A stretch of 41,587 nt of DNA from Candidatus Iainarchaeum sp. (GTDB lineage: Archaea; B1Sed10-29): assembly GCA_003558235.1 (NCBI GenBank), contig PWMI01000052.1, forward strand, positions 1-41,587. The letters are read 5' to 3'. The notes under the pieces are model-generated. The model was not told the origin of the DNA. It did no database searches and saw nothing but the letters and a program-made list of their open reading frames with translations. The position numbers and the translations under genes were made by a program. This document shows positions 24,807-33,644 of this stretch, piece after piece (positions within the stretch are counted from its first letter, which is position 1; every line of letters starts with the position of its first letter).

Positions 24807-25460
24807 ATGTCAACTATCTTAGGAAGGTTCTCTGAGTATTTAAGTATTGGGGAAAAAGGAGAAGATGAGGGGAAGGACCCCGAGGTGCTAAGTGAGAGAG
24901 AGGAGGCTATCAGATTATATATGGAACAGGGGGGCATAATAAAGATAGAGGGGTCTGGTAAGAGGTCTCGTTTGGTTTATCCTGGGGAGGATAGGATAAA
25001 CAAACAGATCGAGAGTCTTAAGTATAAAGAAGAGTATTTGAGGAGGGAACTATCAAACCTTAAGAGGAAACAGAGGGAACTTGTCAGTAGGGCGATAGGT
25101 TCCGTGAAGAAGGTCTTTAACCCGGTTTATTGGCAGCATAAAATTCAGAAGAGACGTGATGAAGATTATTTAGCTGTTTACGAGGAGATAGATCCTCCTA
25201 TGGAGAAGTTGGATGATCCGAAGTACAAGAGCATGCTTGAAATGTTTGTTAGGGAGCCAGAGTATAGGGAAAGGTTGCTTGAGGCCTCTAGAAGCGAATT
25301 AGGTAGGGGCAGGGACACGCTGAAGGAAAGGGCGATTAGGAGAGATGAATTCACTAATGGGGTCGTTGAGAATAGGATAAAAAAGTTGGAAGATCAATTG
25401 GAAGAGTATAAAGAGAAGAAGAGGGCTTTAAGGGTCCTTTTAAAGTGGTCTCGGCAGTAG
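24807..25460 (+). CDS. Unknown coiled-coil protein, 217 residues
   Basis: Not recognised. The sequence is highly charged and helical: an N-terminal segment with a possible small beta hairpin (about 30-60, GGIIKIEGSGKRSRLVYPGED), a coiled coil (about 63-95), a middle helical region containing YWQHK, and a second coiled coil at the C-terminus ending in basic residues. No membrane segment or signal peptide. The open frame extends upstream to 24642 but that part is antisense to nac; ATG 24807 is chosen because a TATA box lies exactly 26 bases upstream. The start is therefore probably leaderless. The gene is convergent with cdc6, 12 bases away, and may be a DNA- or RNA-binding factor judging only from charge. 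Confidence 0.75.
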   Translation: MSTILGRFSEYLSIGEKGEDEGKDPEVLSEREEAIRLYMEQGGIIKIEGSGKRSRLVYPGEDRINKQIESLKYKEEYLRRELSNLKRKQRELVSRAIGSVKKVFNPVYWQHKIQKRRDEDYLAVYEEIDPPMEKLDDPKYKSMLEMFVREPEYRERLLEASRSELGRGRDTLKERAIRRDEFTNGVVENRIKKLEDQLEEYKEKKRALRVLLKWSRQ

Positions 25461-25472
25461 GGTTTTTAGTTA

Positions 25473-26672
25473 CTATGTGAAGTGTTCTTCTAGTACTTTC
25501 TTAACTTTGTCTTCAGGGTAGGCTAGTTTTATTAGGGTGGTGTTTCCTCTGACTCCTTTTCCGGAGATGTTTGTCGTTACTAGTCCAAGCATATCTAGGT
25601 CGTGTATGTATTCTCTGCACCACCTGGCTGTCTTCGGTTCTTTCCCCCGTGATTTGCAGAGTGATTCGTATCTTTCGTAAACCTGTCCTGACATTAGTGT
25701 TTTTTTATCTATGGATCCATCTAGTTTTTCGTAGTGGCCTGTGTTGGATGTTAACTGCGCTATCCCGTATAGTAGTATCTTTTGATGTTCTGGGAGTGTT
25801 TTTATGGTTTCGTAAACTATTTCTTCTTCAACGCTTTCTCTGGCGATCTTAACGTGGTTATCTGTTACTTTTTTGGATTCTTCATCATCTGCTACATCCC
25901 CGGCTTTCTGCATGAGTATTAGTGCTCTTCTAGCGTCACCGGATTCCTGTGCGGACATGGCGGCAGCTAGGTTGATGGCGGATTTGCTCACGGCATCTTC
26001 TTTGAATCCTGTTTTTATTCTTTGTTCTATTATTTCTTTCAATTCATCTGCGTTGTAGGGGGGGAATACCATTTCTTCTTCACAGAGTGTGGACTTGCTT
26101 CTTGGGTCTAATCTATCTTTGAAGCTAACATCGTTTGTTATTCCTATGAGTATTAATTGGCCATTTTGAACTTCGTCATTTATCCTGGTTAGTGTGTAGA
26201 GAAGATCGTCTAGGTTACCGTTCTTATCTACTTCGTCCAACATCACTATGAAGTTTGTCTTTGTCTTATCGATGTACTTGATTAATTTGTCGTGAAGGTG
26301 AGCGAAGGGGTATCCGATGAACTCCTGTTCAGGGTAGCAGTACTCGACCATCTTAAGAAGAACCTGGTACTTCGTGTTCTGGATTCTGCAATTAACGTGC
26401 ACAGCATCCACTGTTACCTTATATTTGTCTTTAACCTGTATTAATCTACTTAAAACATGTTTAGCGACACTTGTTTTACCTGTCCCGGTTTTCCCATATA
26501 GAAAAAGATTTTTGGAGGTTTTATTGGATAGAGAGGGTGCTAAAACTTTCATTATCTTCTCTATTTCTTTTTCTCTGTGTGGAAGATTATCAGGGATGTG
26601 GTGTGGGCTTATGACGTTCCGGTCTTTGAAGACTGTCTCCTTTGTCAGTTCTCTTTCGAAGATATCGTTCAT
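25473..26672 (-). CDS. cdc6: Cdc6/Orc1 origin-binding initiator ATPase
   Basis: AAA+ initiator that binds replication origins and loads the MCM helicase. Walker A is LYGKTGTGKTS (about 58-68), Walker B is VMLDEVDK (about 144-151), sensor 1 is the ITN segment (about 178-180), and sensor 2 is in the SGDARRAL helix. A winged-helix domain fills the last 100 residues, with WCREYIHDLDMLGLV as recognition region. I begin at ATG 26672; an in-frame TTG one codon earlier is possible. AAGGATGA and TTTTAAA (26691-26697 on the minus strand) lie upstream. The gap to sepF is A/T-rich and holds a small palindrome. An origin may be nearby because archaeal origins often sit beside cdc6. Confidence 0.95.
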   Translation of the reverse strand: MNDIFERELTKETVFKDRNVISPHHIPDNLPHREKEIEKIMKVLAPSLSNKTSKNLFLYGKTGTGKTSVAKHVLSRLIQVKDKYKVTVDAVHVNCRIQNTKYQVLLKMVEYCYPEQEFIGYPFAHLHDKLIKYIDKTKTNFIVMLDEVDKNGNLDDLLYTLTRINDEVQNGQLILIGITNDVSFKDRLDPRSKSTLCEEEMVFPPYNADELKEIIEQRIKTGFKEDAVSKSAINLAAAMSAQESGDARRALILMQKAGDVADDEESKKVTDNHVKIARESVEEEIVYETIKTLPEHQKILLYGIAQLTSNTGHYEKLDGSIDKKTLMSGQVYERYESLCKSRGKEPKTARWCREYIHDLDMLGLVTTNISGKGVRGNTTLIKLAYPEDKVKKVLEEHFT

Positions 26673-26718
26673 CAAATCATCCTTTAGTTTAAAATACCTT
26701 GATATCTATAATAATATA

Positions 26719-26746
26719 CCAGTACAGAATATTGTATTCATAGTGG
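26719..26746. repeat. Imperfect palindrome between cdc6 and sepF
   Basis: GAATATTGTATTC (26727-26739) is a perfect 5-base inverted repeat around TTG, flanked further out by CCA (26719) and TGG (26744), making a loosely symmetrical 28-base element in an A/T-rich gap. It could be an operator for either gene or part of an initiator site, but it does not clearly match known origin-recognition boxes. Confidence 0.35.
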
Positions 26747-26769
26747 AATAAAAATAGGAGGTAAGATAA

Positions 26770-27123
26770 ATGGCTGGTTTACTAGAAAAGTTTAAAGCGA
26801 GCAAAGGAAAAGACATGGACGTTGAATCATACCTAAATCAACTGGGTATGGAAGAAGGAGACCTAATGGAAGAAGAAGCAGATGCGTGGGTAAAGTCGAT
26901 CCCATTAGACAGAATTGTTGATGTGGAGTCTGTTACAAAGGAACTTAGACAAGGCAACATAGTCCTACTCAACATAGCACCCATGTACAAGAAGAACAAG
27001 GTCAAGCTAAGGCAGAGCATATCTGAACTTAAAGGCACCGTTAACGATTTAAACGGAGACATAGCAAGACTCAGTGAAGAAAGAATCTTGATGACCCCAT
27101 CAGGAATCAAAATAAAGAGATAG
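26770..27123 (+). CDS. sepF: Cell division protein SepF, archaeal type
   Basis: 117-residue SepF homologue, the membrane anchor for FtsZ at mid-cell in archaea with FtsZ-based division. The N-terminus MAGLLEKF is a short amphipathic membrane-targeting segment, followed by a flexible linker and the SepF core (about 40-117: VKSIPLDRIVDVESV, GNIVLLNIAPM, ISELKGTVNDLNGDIARLSEERILMTPSGIKI). GGAGGT lies at the right distance before ATG. FtsZ is not in the window, but a PRC-barrel protein is. It is divergent from cdc6 and followed at 40 bases by a tail-anchored protein on the same strand. Confidence 0.95.
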   Translation: MAGLLEKFKASKGKDMDVESYLNQLGMEEGDLMEEEADAWVKSIPLDRIVDVESVTKELRQGNIVLLNIAPMYKKNKVKLRQSISELKGTVNDLNGDIARLSEERILMTPSGIKIKR

Positions 27124-27162
27124 AAAGGGACTCTAGAAGTCCGCAGTGAGTAGTGTGACAAG

Positions 27163-27960
27163 ATGCCTAGGTTAGAGAACCCTGCAGCGTCTTTGGGAAT
27201 AAGTTTCCAGGACGTAATAGATATATTGAGTGGTTTACTCAAGGAGAGGAACTGGAAAGAGTTCGATCCATCGAGCATAAAGCTTTTCTACTCTCCACAC
27301 TATATCTTCAACTACGATGCACTCGTGGAGCAGGAAGTTAGGGGACAAGTTGTTTCAAAAGGTTTTTCTGGGAAGATGGCTATAAATGCGACTAACGCGA
27401 AGCTTGAACCTATTCTTACTCAAATAATGGATAATAAACCGATAGAGTTCAGTAAAGAGATAGATGAGAACGTCGATTACCAATACGAGGTAGAAGATGT
27501 TTTTATTTCTGAGAAAGAGTTAAAGGAAACTTGCGCGATAAAGATCGCCAGCAGGTTCAATATCGCTAAAGATAATGTGGCTACCTCTGCATTTAGATTA
27601 GTCTACTGGCCGGTTTGGGTGCTTTATGTAAGGATATCTGGAGGAGGGACACATAAATTGATTATTGATGGTGTTTCAGGGTACCCGATGAACATAGAAG
27701 AGGTTCCTGAAAGAGAAAAAGGATGGATAGAGGTTTCCGCGGACACATTCAACAAGATGAAGTCACCTTCAGGGTGGGCTTCACTCGGAAAGACCGCTGC
27801 TAAAGTAACTGCGGGAGGTATAAAAAGCGCGGTTAAGAGAGAGGATGAGGGACGTGGATCGGGATCAGCTTTACATTGGTTACTACACACCAAGTCTGGG
27901 AGGTACACTATCCTCCTAGTTCTGTTTTTACTTGGTCTTCTGTACTTCCTCTATGCGTAG
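27163..27960 (+). CDS. Tail-anchored unknown protein downstream of sepF
   Basis: 265 residues, family not recognised. A soluble alpha/beta N-terminal part (about 1-190) contains VYWPVWVLYVRI followed by GGGTHKLIIDGVSGYPMN, which looks like a beta hairpin with a gly-rich turn as in PepSY-like or zinc-ribbon-associated archaeal proteins. A linker with Gly/Ser follows, and residues about 246-264 form a single membrane helix at the extreme C-terminus, typical of a tail anchor with a cytoplasmic body. It follows sepF closely on the same strand, so co-expression is likely and a link with division or membrane organisation is possible. The stop is one base from the convergent DP2 gene. Confidence 0.8.
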   Translation: MPRLENPAASLGISFQDVIDILSGLLKERNWKEFDPSSIKLFYSPHYIFNYDALVEQEVRGQVVSKGFSGKMAINATNAKLEPILTQIMDNKPIEFSKEIDENVDYQYEVEDVFISEKELKETCAIKIASRFNIAKDNVATSAFRLVYWPVWVLYVRISGGGTHKLIIDGVSGYPMNIEEVPEREKGWIEVSADTFNKMKSPSGWASLGKTAAKVTAGGIKSAVKREDEGRGSGSALHWLLHTKSGRYTILLVLFLLGLLYFLYA

Positions 27961-27961
27961 T

Positions 27962-30900
27962 TCAGGAGAATTGATCCAAAGAGCTCTGTTGTGATTTTCT
28001 TTGCTGAAATATTTGATCAAGGTCTTGTTTAACTAATTTAAGCCTTTGTTTCAAGTAATCTGAGAGCATGAATTCTTCAGCGAGTTCACTCGAAATGTTT
28101 AGGTACTTTTCTATCCCTTTTTTATGCACGGTCAATAGGATCTTGCCTCCGCAGGAGGTGCATTTGCCTATTAGTGGTACTCTTCTGAATTTTTTGTTAC
28201 ATCCTACGCACCGGAAGGTTTGTTGCCCAAAGGCCCTTAGGTTTCCGTAGATGTCTTTCATGAAGTGCGAGTTGATCAATCTTTCAGCCATGTCCTTTTC
28301 ATCAACTGCTCGGATTCTTTTTCCAAGGTCCATCTGCCTCCTTACTTTTTCATCCATCTTGTGAAGGGTTGTGTATGTGGAGGCGGTTACTCCTGCATCG
28401 TACTGCGTTGTATCGTGGGTGAATCCAAGGCCCTTAAATGCTTTTTCAGTATCTACTCTGTCTCCTACTGTTTCTATGTCTACGTCGGCAGGGTTCTTCA
28501 TCTTTTGAGTTGCATCGTAAAACTCTAGGGGGTAGTTGTATACTGTTTCCAGGGCATGAACTTCATCATCTATCTCCATTGGGTTTATCTTTATTGATAA
28601 TACTAGTGGAGCATCTTGAGCTGCTCCAGGTCTATTTGGAAGGTACTTCTGCGAAAAGTTTAGAAGAAGGTCTAGTAAGAGCATGAAGGAGTCCTCATCT
28701 CCGTCGCAGTTACGTCTTTTTGCGCAGTGGAAGTAGGGGTGAGCGTAAAGTGCTCTTGCTCTACTGAATCCAACTATTCGGCCTAATACTCCTACGCAGA
28801 TGTGGGGGGCTAGGCCTGCAACCAGGCATCCCACCAGGTCTTCCTTGTTTTTGACGTTGTAGTATGGCTCCATGTGGTAGTACTTCTCTAGAAGTTCATC
28901 TATGAACTGCGAGGTGTTCATCAGGTACTTTATGCTGTCTTTTGGAATCAGTATGTCCTGGGGCTTCAGTTCCAGGATTTGATCGTCTCTTCTGAGCCTG
29001 TTTCCTTCATGATCTCGAACGTATCCAAGCTCCTTGAATTTCTCTACACTTACTCCAACTTCTTTTGGTTTGAAGTGGGTTATTGGTAGGTCTACTGCAT
29101 CAAAACGCACTGTTCCATCTCTAAAGACGTATACGCCGTGTTTTGCTCTTAGCACTGTTTTTTCTAGTGCTTCGAATAGTTTATCCTCGTTGGTGAGTCC
29201 TTTTATTCCCTTTATTTTTCCAGCTATCTTCTTGCTTTCGTTTGTGGTGAGTTTTATGGTATTATTATCTCCGTTGGAGACATCTTTCAGGTTCTCAAGT
29301 ACTTGTGCTAATTCTTTCTTCATGTTCACGGTTGTGTTATGGTGTGTTTTTAGGTATGAGCCACAGCTATCGCATTTTTTTCCTTCTTCTTGTACTCTTC
29401 CGCACTTCGTACAGGTCTTCACTAGTTTTGCTTTTGCTCCGCAGTCCCTGCATCTATAGGAGAATGTTTCTTCTCCACATTCAGGGCATATCAAACGAGC
29501 TTTCTCTATTTTTATAGACCCTGCTTCTGCTGCTTTGTTCACTAGTCTTTGATTACCTCCTGATTGGCCTACTGGTGTTAGTCCGTGTGGGGGTGGTGAC
29601 ATCTTTCGGGGTTTTGCTTTTTCAGTTCTACCTATCCGTGTGCCGATGTACACGGGAGTCTTGTTGTATACTGGAAACTCACTTAGATTGTTAATTAGTT
29701 CTAGGGCGTCCTTTGCTTCTTCGCTTATTCTTTCTATGTCTAGATCGTCTTTCTTTAGCCCAAGTGTTTCTACTATTGATTCTCCTTCTTCTATTTTGAT
29801 GGTGTTTCCTTCTACTTTGTGGGGTATGCAGCATTCTTCGAGTATTCTTTTCTTATCTTGATTATTTACTGTCAGTTGAAGTACTTCTTCATCGTTGAAT
29901 GACTTATATTTACTTACCTCTCCTTTTTCCATTAGCCAGTTTCTAAGTTCTTTTATCTCTTCTTTGGACACATCGTTGTAGTGATAAGTGAATCGAGGGT
30001 GTAGGGGGATTTTGTGTTCTTTTGATAGTTTTATAGCTTGTTTAAGTGTCACTTTGTATGGGTCGCTTACTTTTACTCCTTCTTTTTCCGCTAGTTGTAC
30101 CCACCACTCTTCGCAGATTCCGCTTGGAACTAGTTTGTGGTTTTCTTCCAGGAAGTCTCCGTAGGTTATTAACATGTCTCCGAGGAAGAGTATCTCTTCT
30201 ATGTGGCCTTCTACTTCATCTGCTTTCTCTATGGTTTCAACTCTGAGGACATCTCCATTTTTTAGTTTTACTATTGGGGGTTCTATTGTGTCGCAGACTG
30301 TTAGGGCCATTGCTTTCCCGGGTCTTTCGGTTCTTATCTGTGTTCCGTGCGCGGGAAATCGATCTAGTACCACTGTGGCTGCGGGGTGTATGCTTTTGGC
30401 TGCTATCCCGTTTGTTCGGCTGTGACCGTATCGTAGCCTAAATCCTCCTGGTGCTAGGGGATATGAGAATATTGGTCTTCCTCCCACTGTGTTTCTCAGG
30501 TATTTTGTTATTGGTGTTATGGTGTTTTCTTCATCTTCGGCGCTGGAAACGTCTTTTTTCTTTACTTCTATCATTGTTTCAAGCCATTTCCATTCTAGTT
30601 GGTGTTTGTTTGTTATTCTCAGGACTTTTTTCTTCTTTTGTGCTATCCCTTCTCCGACTACTAAACACATTCCGCCTCTAACGCGGTTTGTTTTCACTCT
30701 TTCAAGGTTTTTGTAGACGCCTACTTCTTTTTTCTCGGTTGGAACGCCATCGATGCATACTGGGCAGTTCTTTACTATTGTTTTGACTTCTTTTTCACTT
30801 GGGTAGTACTGTAGACGCGTTATTTGGTTGTGGTAGATTTCTATTTCTTCCCAGTATCTTTCTTGTTCTTCTCTTGTTGGTTGGTATCTACCTATTCCGA

Positions 30901-31378
30901 GTAGTTTTCGAGCGTAGTCTGTGAATATGATTGCTTTAGCTGATGCGGTTCCTCCGGCGGATCTTATGGGTCCTGCGAAGAGCACTGCAACGTAATCTGA
31001 CCCATCTTTGTTTTTGTTGATCTTGAAGTCGCTTATCCCGTCTTTTCCTGCTACTGTTACTCCTTCGGTTTCTATTGAAACGGCGGTTCGGACTGCTTGA
31101 GATATCTTCTCTTCGTTGCTTTTGTTTCCGTTTTCTTCATTGATTATCTCCTTTATCACTTGGAACTCTATCTCGTCTCTTGATTTGCCTTCTTCTTGTA
31201 GCTCTCTTATCCTTTCAGCGATTCCGTTTGGTCCTACTAATCCCTCTACTCTGTCTGCTAGGTCTTCTGCTTGAGGGGTTTCTACTTCTGCTGTTGGATC
31301 GAGCCCTTTTGACCTTGCTTCTTTTGCTATTGCATATGCTTCGTTCGTTTTCTCTTTCATCCTTTCGAAGTAGTTCAT
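27962..31378 (-). CDS. polC: DNA polymerase D large catalytic subunit DP2
   Basis: Catalytic subunit of the replicative polymerase PolD. The 1138-residue protein matches intein-free DP2. Features: N-terminal helical region and an N-terminal catalytic Gly-rich stretch (FAGPIRSAGGTASA near residue 135), two Cys-rich zinc sites around 630-680 (CPECG, CRDCG, CTKCG, CDSCG), the active-site motif NCDGDED at 890-896 carrying the metal-binding aspartates, and a C-terminal zinc ribbon CVGC/CTSC (about 1057-1076). The end, QSSLDQFS, resembles a PCNA-interacting PIP box. It overlaps DP1 by four bases (ATGA), so the two subunits are translationally coupled. Confidence 0.97.
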   Translation of the reverse strand: MNYFERMKEKTNEAYAIAKEARSKGLDPTAEVETPQAEDLADRVEGLVGPNGIAERIRELQEEGKSRDEIEFQVIKEIINEENGNKSNEEKISQAVRTAVSIETEGVTVAGKDGISDFKINKNKDGSDYVAVLFAGPIRSAGGTASAKAIIFTDYARKLLGIGRYQPTREEQERYWEEIEIYHNQITRLQYYPSEKEVKTIVKNCPVCIDGVPTEKKEVGVYKNLERVKTNRVRGGMCLVVGEGIAQKKKKVLRITNKHQLEWKWLETMIEVKKKDVSSAEDEENTITPITKYLRNTVGGRPIFSYPLAPGGFRLRYGHSRTNGIAAKSIHPAATVVLDRFPAHGTQIRTERPGKAMALTVCDTIEPPIVKLKNGDVLRVETIEKADEVEGHIEEILFLGDMLITYGDFLEENHKLVPSGICEEWWVQLAEKEGVKVSDPYKVTLKQAIKLSKEHKIPLHPRFTYHYNDVSKEEIKELRNWLMEKGEVSKYKSFNDEEVLQLTVNNQDKKRILEECCIPHKVEGNTIKIEEGESIVETLGLKKDDLDIERISEEAKDALELINNLSEFPVYNKTPVYIGTRIGRTEKAKPRKMSPPPHGLTPVGQSGGNQRLVNKAAEAGSIKIEKARLICPECGEETFSYRCRDCGAKAKLVKTCTKCGRVQEEGKKCDSCGSYLKTHHNTTVNMKKELAQVLENLKDVSNGDNNTIKLTTNESKKIAGKIKGIKGLTNEDKLFEALEKTVLRAKHGVYVFRDGTVRFDAVDLPITHFKPKEVGVSVEKFKELGYVRDHEGNRLRRDDQILELKPQDILIPKDSIKYLMNTSQFIDELLEKYYHMEPYYNVKNKEDLVGCLVAGLAPHICVGVLGRIVGFSRARALYAHPYFHCAKRRNCDGDEDSFMLLLDLLLNFSQKYLPNRPGAAQDAPLVLSIKINPMEIDDEVHALETVYNYPLEFYDATQKMKNPADVDIETVGDRVDTEKAFKGLGFTHDTTQYDAGVTASTYTTLHKMDEKVRRQMDLGKRIRAVDEKDMAERLINSHFMKDIYGNLRAFGQQTFRCVGCNKKFRRVPLIGKCTSCGGKILLTVHKKGIEKYLNISSELAEEFMLSDYLKQRLKLVKQDLDQIFQQRKSQQSSLDQFS

Positions 31379-32889
31379 TTTATCCTCACACCTTTTTCAT
31401 CTATGTTTTTGTCAAATTTAAGGACGTTTATCTTTGCTTTGTTTAGTTCTATTACCGGTAGCTTTCCAGGAGTTGGTTTGTGGCCCAGTTTTTTCTGGTA
31501 GGGTGTTGCTTCTTGCCATGTCCCGGAATTTACGCATATGGTTCCTTTGTATTTGGTGTAGTCGTTTTTGTGGACGTGGCCTGTGTGGTATATGTCAGGA
31601 GGTTCTTCTATTACTAGGTGGTCTTCTTTCTCTGGGACTATTGGTTTTTCTCCGTATATTGGGTGTACGTGTCGGGATTGGAGGTTTTTCTTCATTACTT
31701 CCCTTATTTTCTCGTAGTCTGCTTGGGGTATCATTGGTATTATGTCGTCGAATCCTGTTCCGTGGTAGAGTAGTAGATTTAGCCCGTGAACTTTTATCGT
31801 TGCTGGGCTACCGACTAAGGTTATATTTGGAAGTTCAGTGATGCCTTCTATCAGTTCTTCAGGTATTTTTGGCTGGGGGTCTGCTCGGTTTATTGCATCG
31901 TGGTTTCCGGGGCCGATTATAACTTCTATGTGGCTTGGGATTTTCTCTAGGTATCTTTTGAAGTCTTGGTACTGGTCATAGATGTCTTCTGATTCCAGTT
32001 CGTCTTCTTGAGAGGGGTAGACTCCAACGCCGTCTACTAGGTCCCCTGCTATGGTGATGTACTTTACTTTTTCAGCTAGTTTCCTTTGTTTTTCCTTTCC
32101 TTTTTTACCTATAATCCAGTCTATAAAGCTCTCGAAGTTTTCTCTGAGGAAGTATCTGCTTCCTATGTGGACGTCAGAGGTTAGAACAAGTGCTAGATCT
32201 TCTTCTATCTTCTTGGTCTCTCTTATGGGTACATCAGGGTAGCATATGTCTTCTACTATGAATAGGTTGCTTTTGCTCATTCTTCCTTCAAAGGCGAGTA
32301 CTTCGTCGTTCAGAATGTTGTCGGATTCCCGTATCATTTCTTCGTTACCCTTTGGAATGAGTGCTTTTATGAGTCCCGTTGGATCTTCAAGCTCAAGGAA
32401 CACGTGACCATTCTTGGTGCTTCTTTTGTCAGTCACCATCGCTATTATCTTTACTTCATCTTTTTTCCTGGTTTTAACGCGTTCTATCTCTGATAGGGGG
32501 TTTTCTCCACGCCCTTTGAGGATCTTGCTTAGTTTTTCGTATCTGCTTCTGAAGTTGTTCACGAAGTCTTCTAGTTCCCCTTTTGACATCGATTCCTTTG
32601 AGAGGTCCTTGTTAATGATCTTCATGTCTGTTTCGTATTCTTTTGATAGTGGCCGGTAGAGTGATCCTTTAACGTCCACATCCATGATTTTTTCCCGTGA
32701 ACCTTCTTCAAGAGATTCCGAGATTTCTTCGGGCCCTATGAACTGTTTAGAGCTTCCTTTTAAGTGTTCCAGAATTTTTTCAGTTACTTCTGAGGGGGTC
32801 TCAGATTCCTTAATCCTCTGTAGTGCTTCGATGGAGACCAGGTACCCTTCATTCTGTAGTTTGTTTATTGCTCTTTGAACGTCATTCAT
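31375..32889 (-). CDS. polB: DNA polymerase D small subunit DP1 (3'-5' exonuclease)
   Basis: Proofreading subunit of PolD with a calcineurin-like phosphoesterase domain. An N-terminal helical region (about 1-130) is followed by an OB fold (about 145-225) and the exonuclease domain with TSDVHIGSR, GDLVDGVG, GPGNHD, a YHGTGFDD segment and HTGHVHKND, all five phosphoesterase metal motifs. The 504-residue length is typical. The stop overlaps the DP2 start by four bases. Divergent from the AMMECR1 gene across a 162-base gap which contains only A/T-rich promoter sequence. Confidence 0.96.
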   Translation of the reverse strand: MNDVQRAINKLQNEGYLVSIEALQRIKESETPSEVTEKILEHLKGSSKQFIGPEEISESLEEGSREKIMDVDVKGSLYRPLSKEYETDMKIINKDLSKESMSKGELEDFVNNFRSRYEKLSKILKGRGENPLSEIERVKTRKKDEVKIIAMVTDKRSTKNGHVFLELEDPTGLIKALIPKGNEEMIRESDNILNDEVLAFEGRMSKSNLFIVEDICYPDVPIRETKKIEEDLALVLTSDVHIGSRYFLRENFESFIDWIIGKKGKEKQRKLAEKVKYITIAGDLVDGVGVYPSQEDELESEDIYDQYQDFKRYLEKIPSHIEVIIGPGNHDAINRADPQPKIPEELIEGITELPNITLVGSPATIKVHGLNLLLYHGTGFDDIIPMIPQADYEKIREVMKKNLQSRHVHPIYGEKPIVPEKEDHLVIEEPPDIYHTGHVHKNDYTKYKGTICVNSGTWQEATPYQKKLGHKPTPGKLPVIELNKAKINVLKFDKNIDEKGVRIK

Positions 32890-33023
32890 TTAACATACCT
32901 ACTAATCCCTCTTCAAAAAAGGTGATTCAACAGACGGATTCTTATTTTGTTGACACACTATTTTTGTGGTTTTTGAGGAATAAAATGGTGCTCTGCAAAT
33001 TTTAGTTGGTTTTACCTTGGAGA

Positions 33024-33030
33024 TATTAAA
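33024..33030 (+). promoter_or_regulatory. TATA-like box for AMMECR1 gene
   Basis: TATTAAA is centred 25 bases before ATG 33052, placing the transcript start at the start codon. No ribosome-binding site is seen, so the message is probably leaderless. The rest of the 32890-33051 gap shows no other feature. Confidence 0.5.
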
Positions 33031-33051
33031 CTCCGGTACCATAGTTACTAC

Positions 33052-33618
33052 ATGTTGAATGAGGAACAGGGAAAAGAGTTGATTCAACTCGCTAGGAAGA
33101 ATATGGAGAACTTTCTCCAAACGGGAAAGAGACTTCGTTTAAACTATCATGAACTCCCTGACTACATGAAGGAAAGTGCTGGAATCTTTGTTACCTTAAA
33201 GGGCAATATGGGGGAACTAAGAGGGTGTATTGGGATACCTTATCCTGATCAAAGCTTGGTCGAGGGATTGCTGGAGGCTTCAGTTTCTTCCATGGTGGAT
33301 CCGAGGTTCCTTCCGGTTACGGGGGATGAGTTAGATAGCTTGATCATCGAGTTAACTGTTTTGAGTGAACCAGAAAAAGTGGAGGTAGGAGACATGAATG
33401 AAGCGAAAGAAAGGATAGTGATTGGACAGCATGGCTTGATCATCAGGAAAGGATTGAATTCAGGGCTGCTTCTTCCACAAGTTCCTTTGGAGCATGAAAT
33501 GAATTTAAAGGAGTTTCTGGAGGCTGTTTGCAGTAAAGCAGGTTTGAATAAGGGGGATTGGAAGGAAGAAGATACGGAGGTCTATAGGTTTGAAGGAAAA
33601 GTGTTCAGAGAAGATTAA
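33052..33618 (+). CDS. AMMECR1-domain protein
   Basis: 188-residue AMMECR1 homologue, a family conserved from archaea to humans. The diagnostic LRGCIG motif is at about residues 57-62 and the middle shows the usual DPRF and IELTVLSEP strands, then GxxGLLLPQV. Biochemical function is not established; recent ideas on related proteins in the MEMO/AMMECR1 pair suggest a radical or redox chemistry link, but that is not shown here. The start is ATG 33052, supported by a TATA-like box about 25 bases upstream. It is divergent from the PolD operon and convergent with the tyrS fragments, 26 bases away. Coding-strand base use is G/T-rich. Confidence 0.93.
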   Translation: MLNEEQGKELIQLARKNMENFLQTGKRLRLNYHELPDYMKESAGIFVTLKGNMGELRGCIGIPYPDQSLVEGLLEASVSSMVDPRFLPVTGDELDSLIIELTVLSEPEKVEVGDMNEAKERIVIGQHGLIIRKGLNSGLLLPQVPLEHEMNLKEFLEAVCSKAGLNKGDWKEEDTEVYRFEGKVFRED

Positions 33619-33644
33619 AAGATATTTCTTTATTTCTTAGGAAA

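Noticed and set aside
32902-33120. 72-residue minus-strand frame in the PolD/AMMECR1 gap
   Set aside because: It overlaps the AMMECR1 start, has no domain or ribosome site, and the region is promoter sequence.
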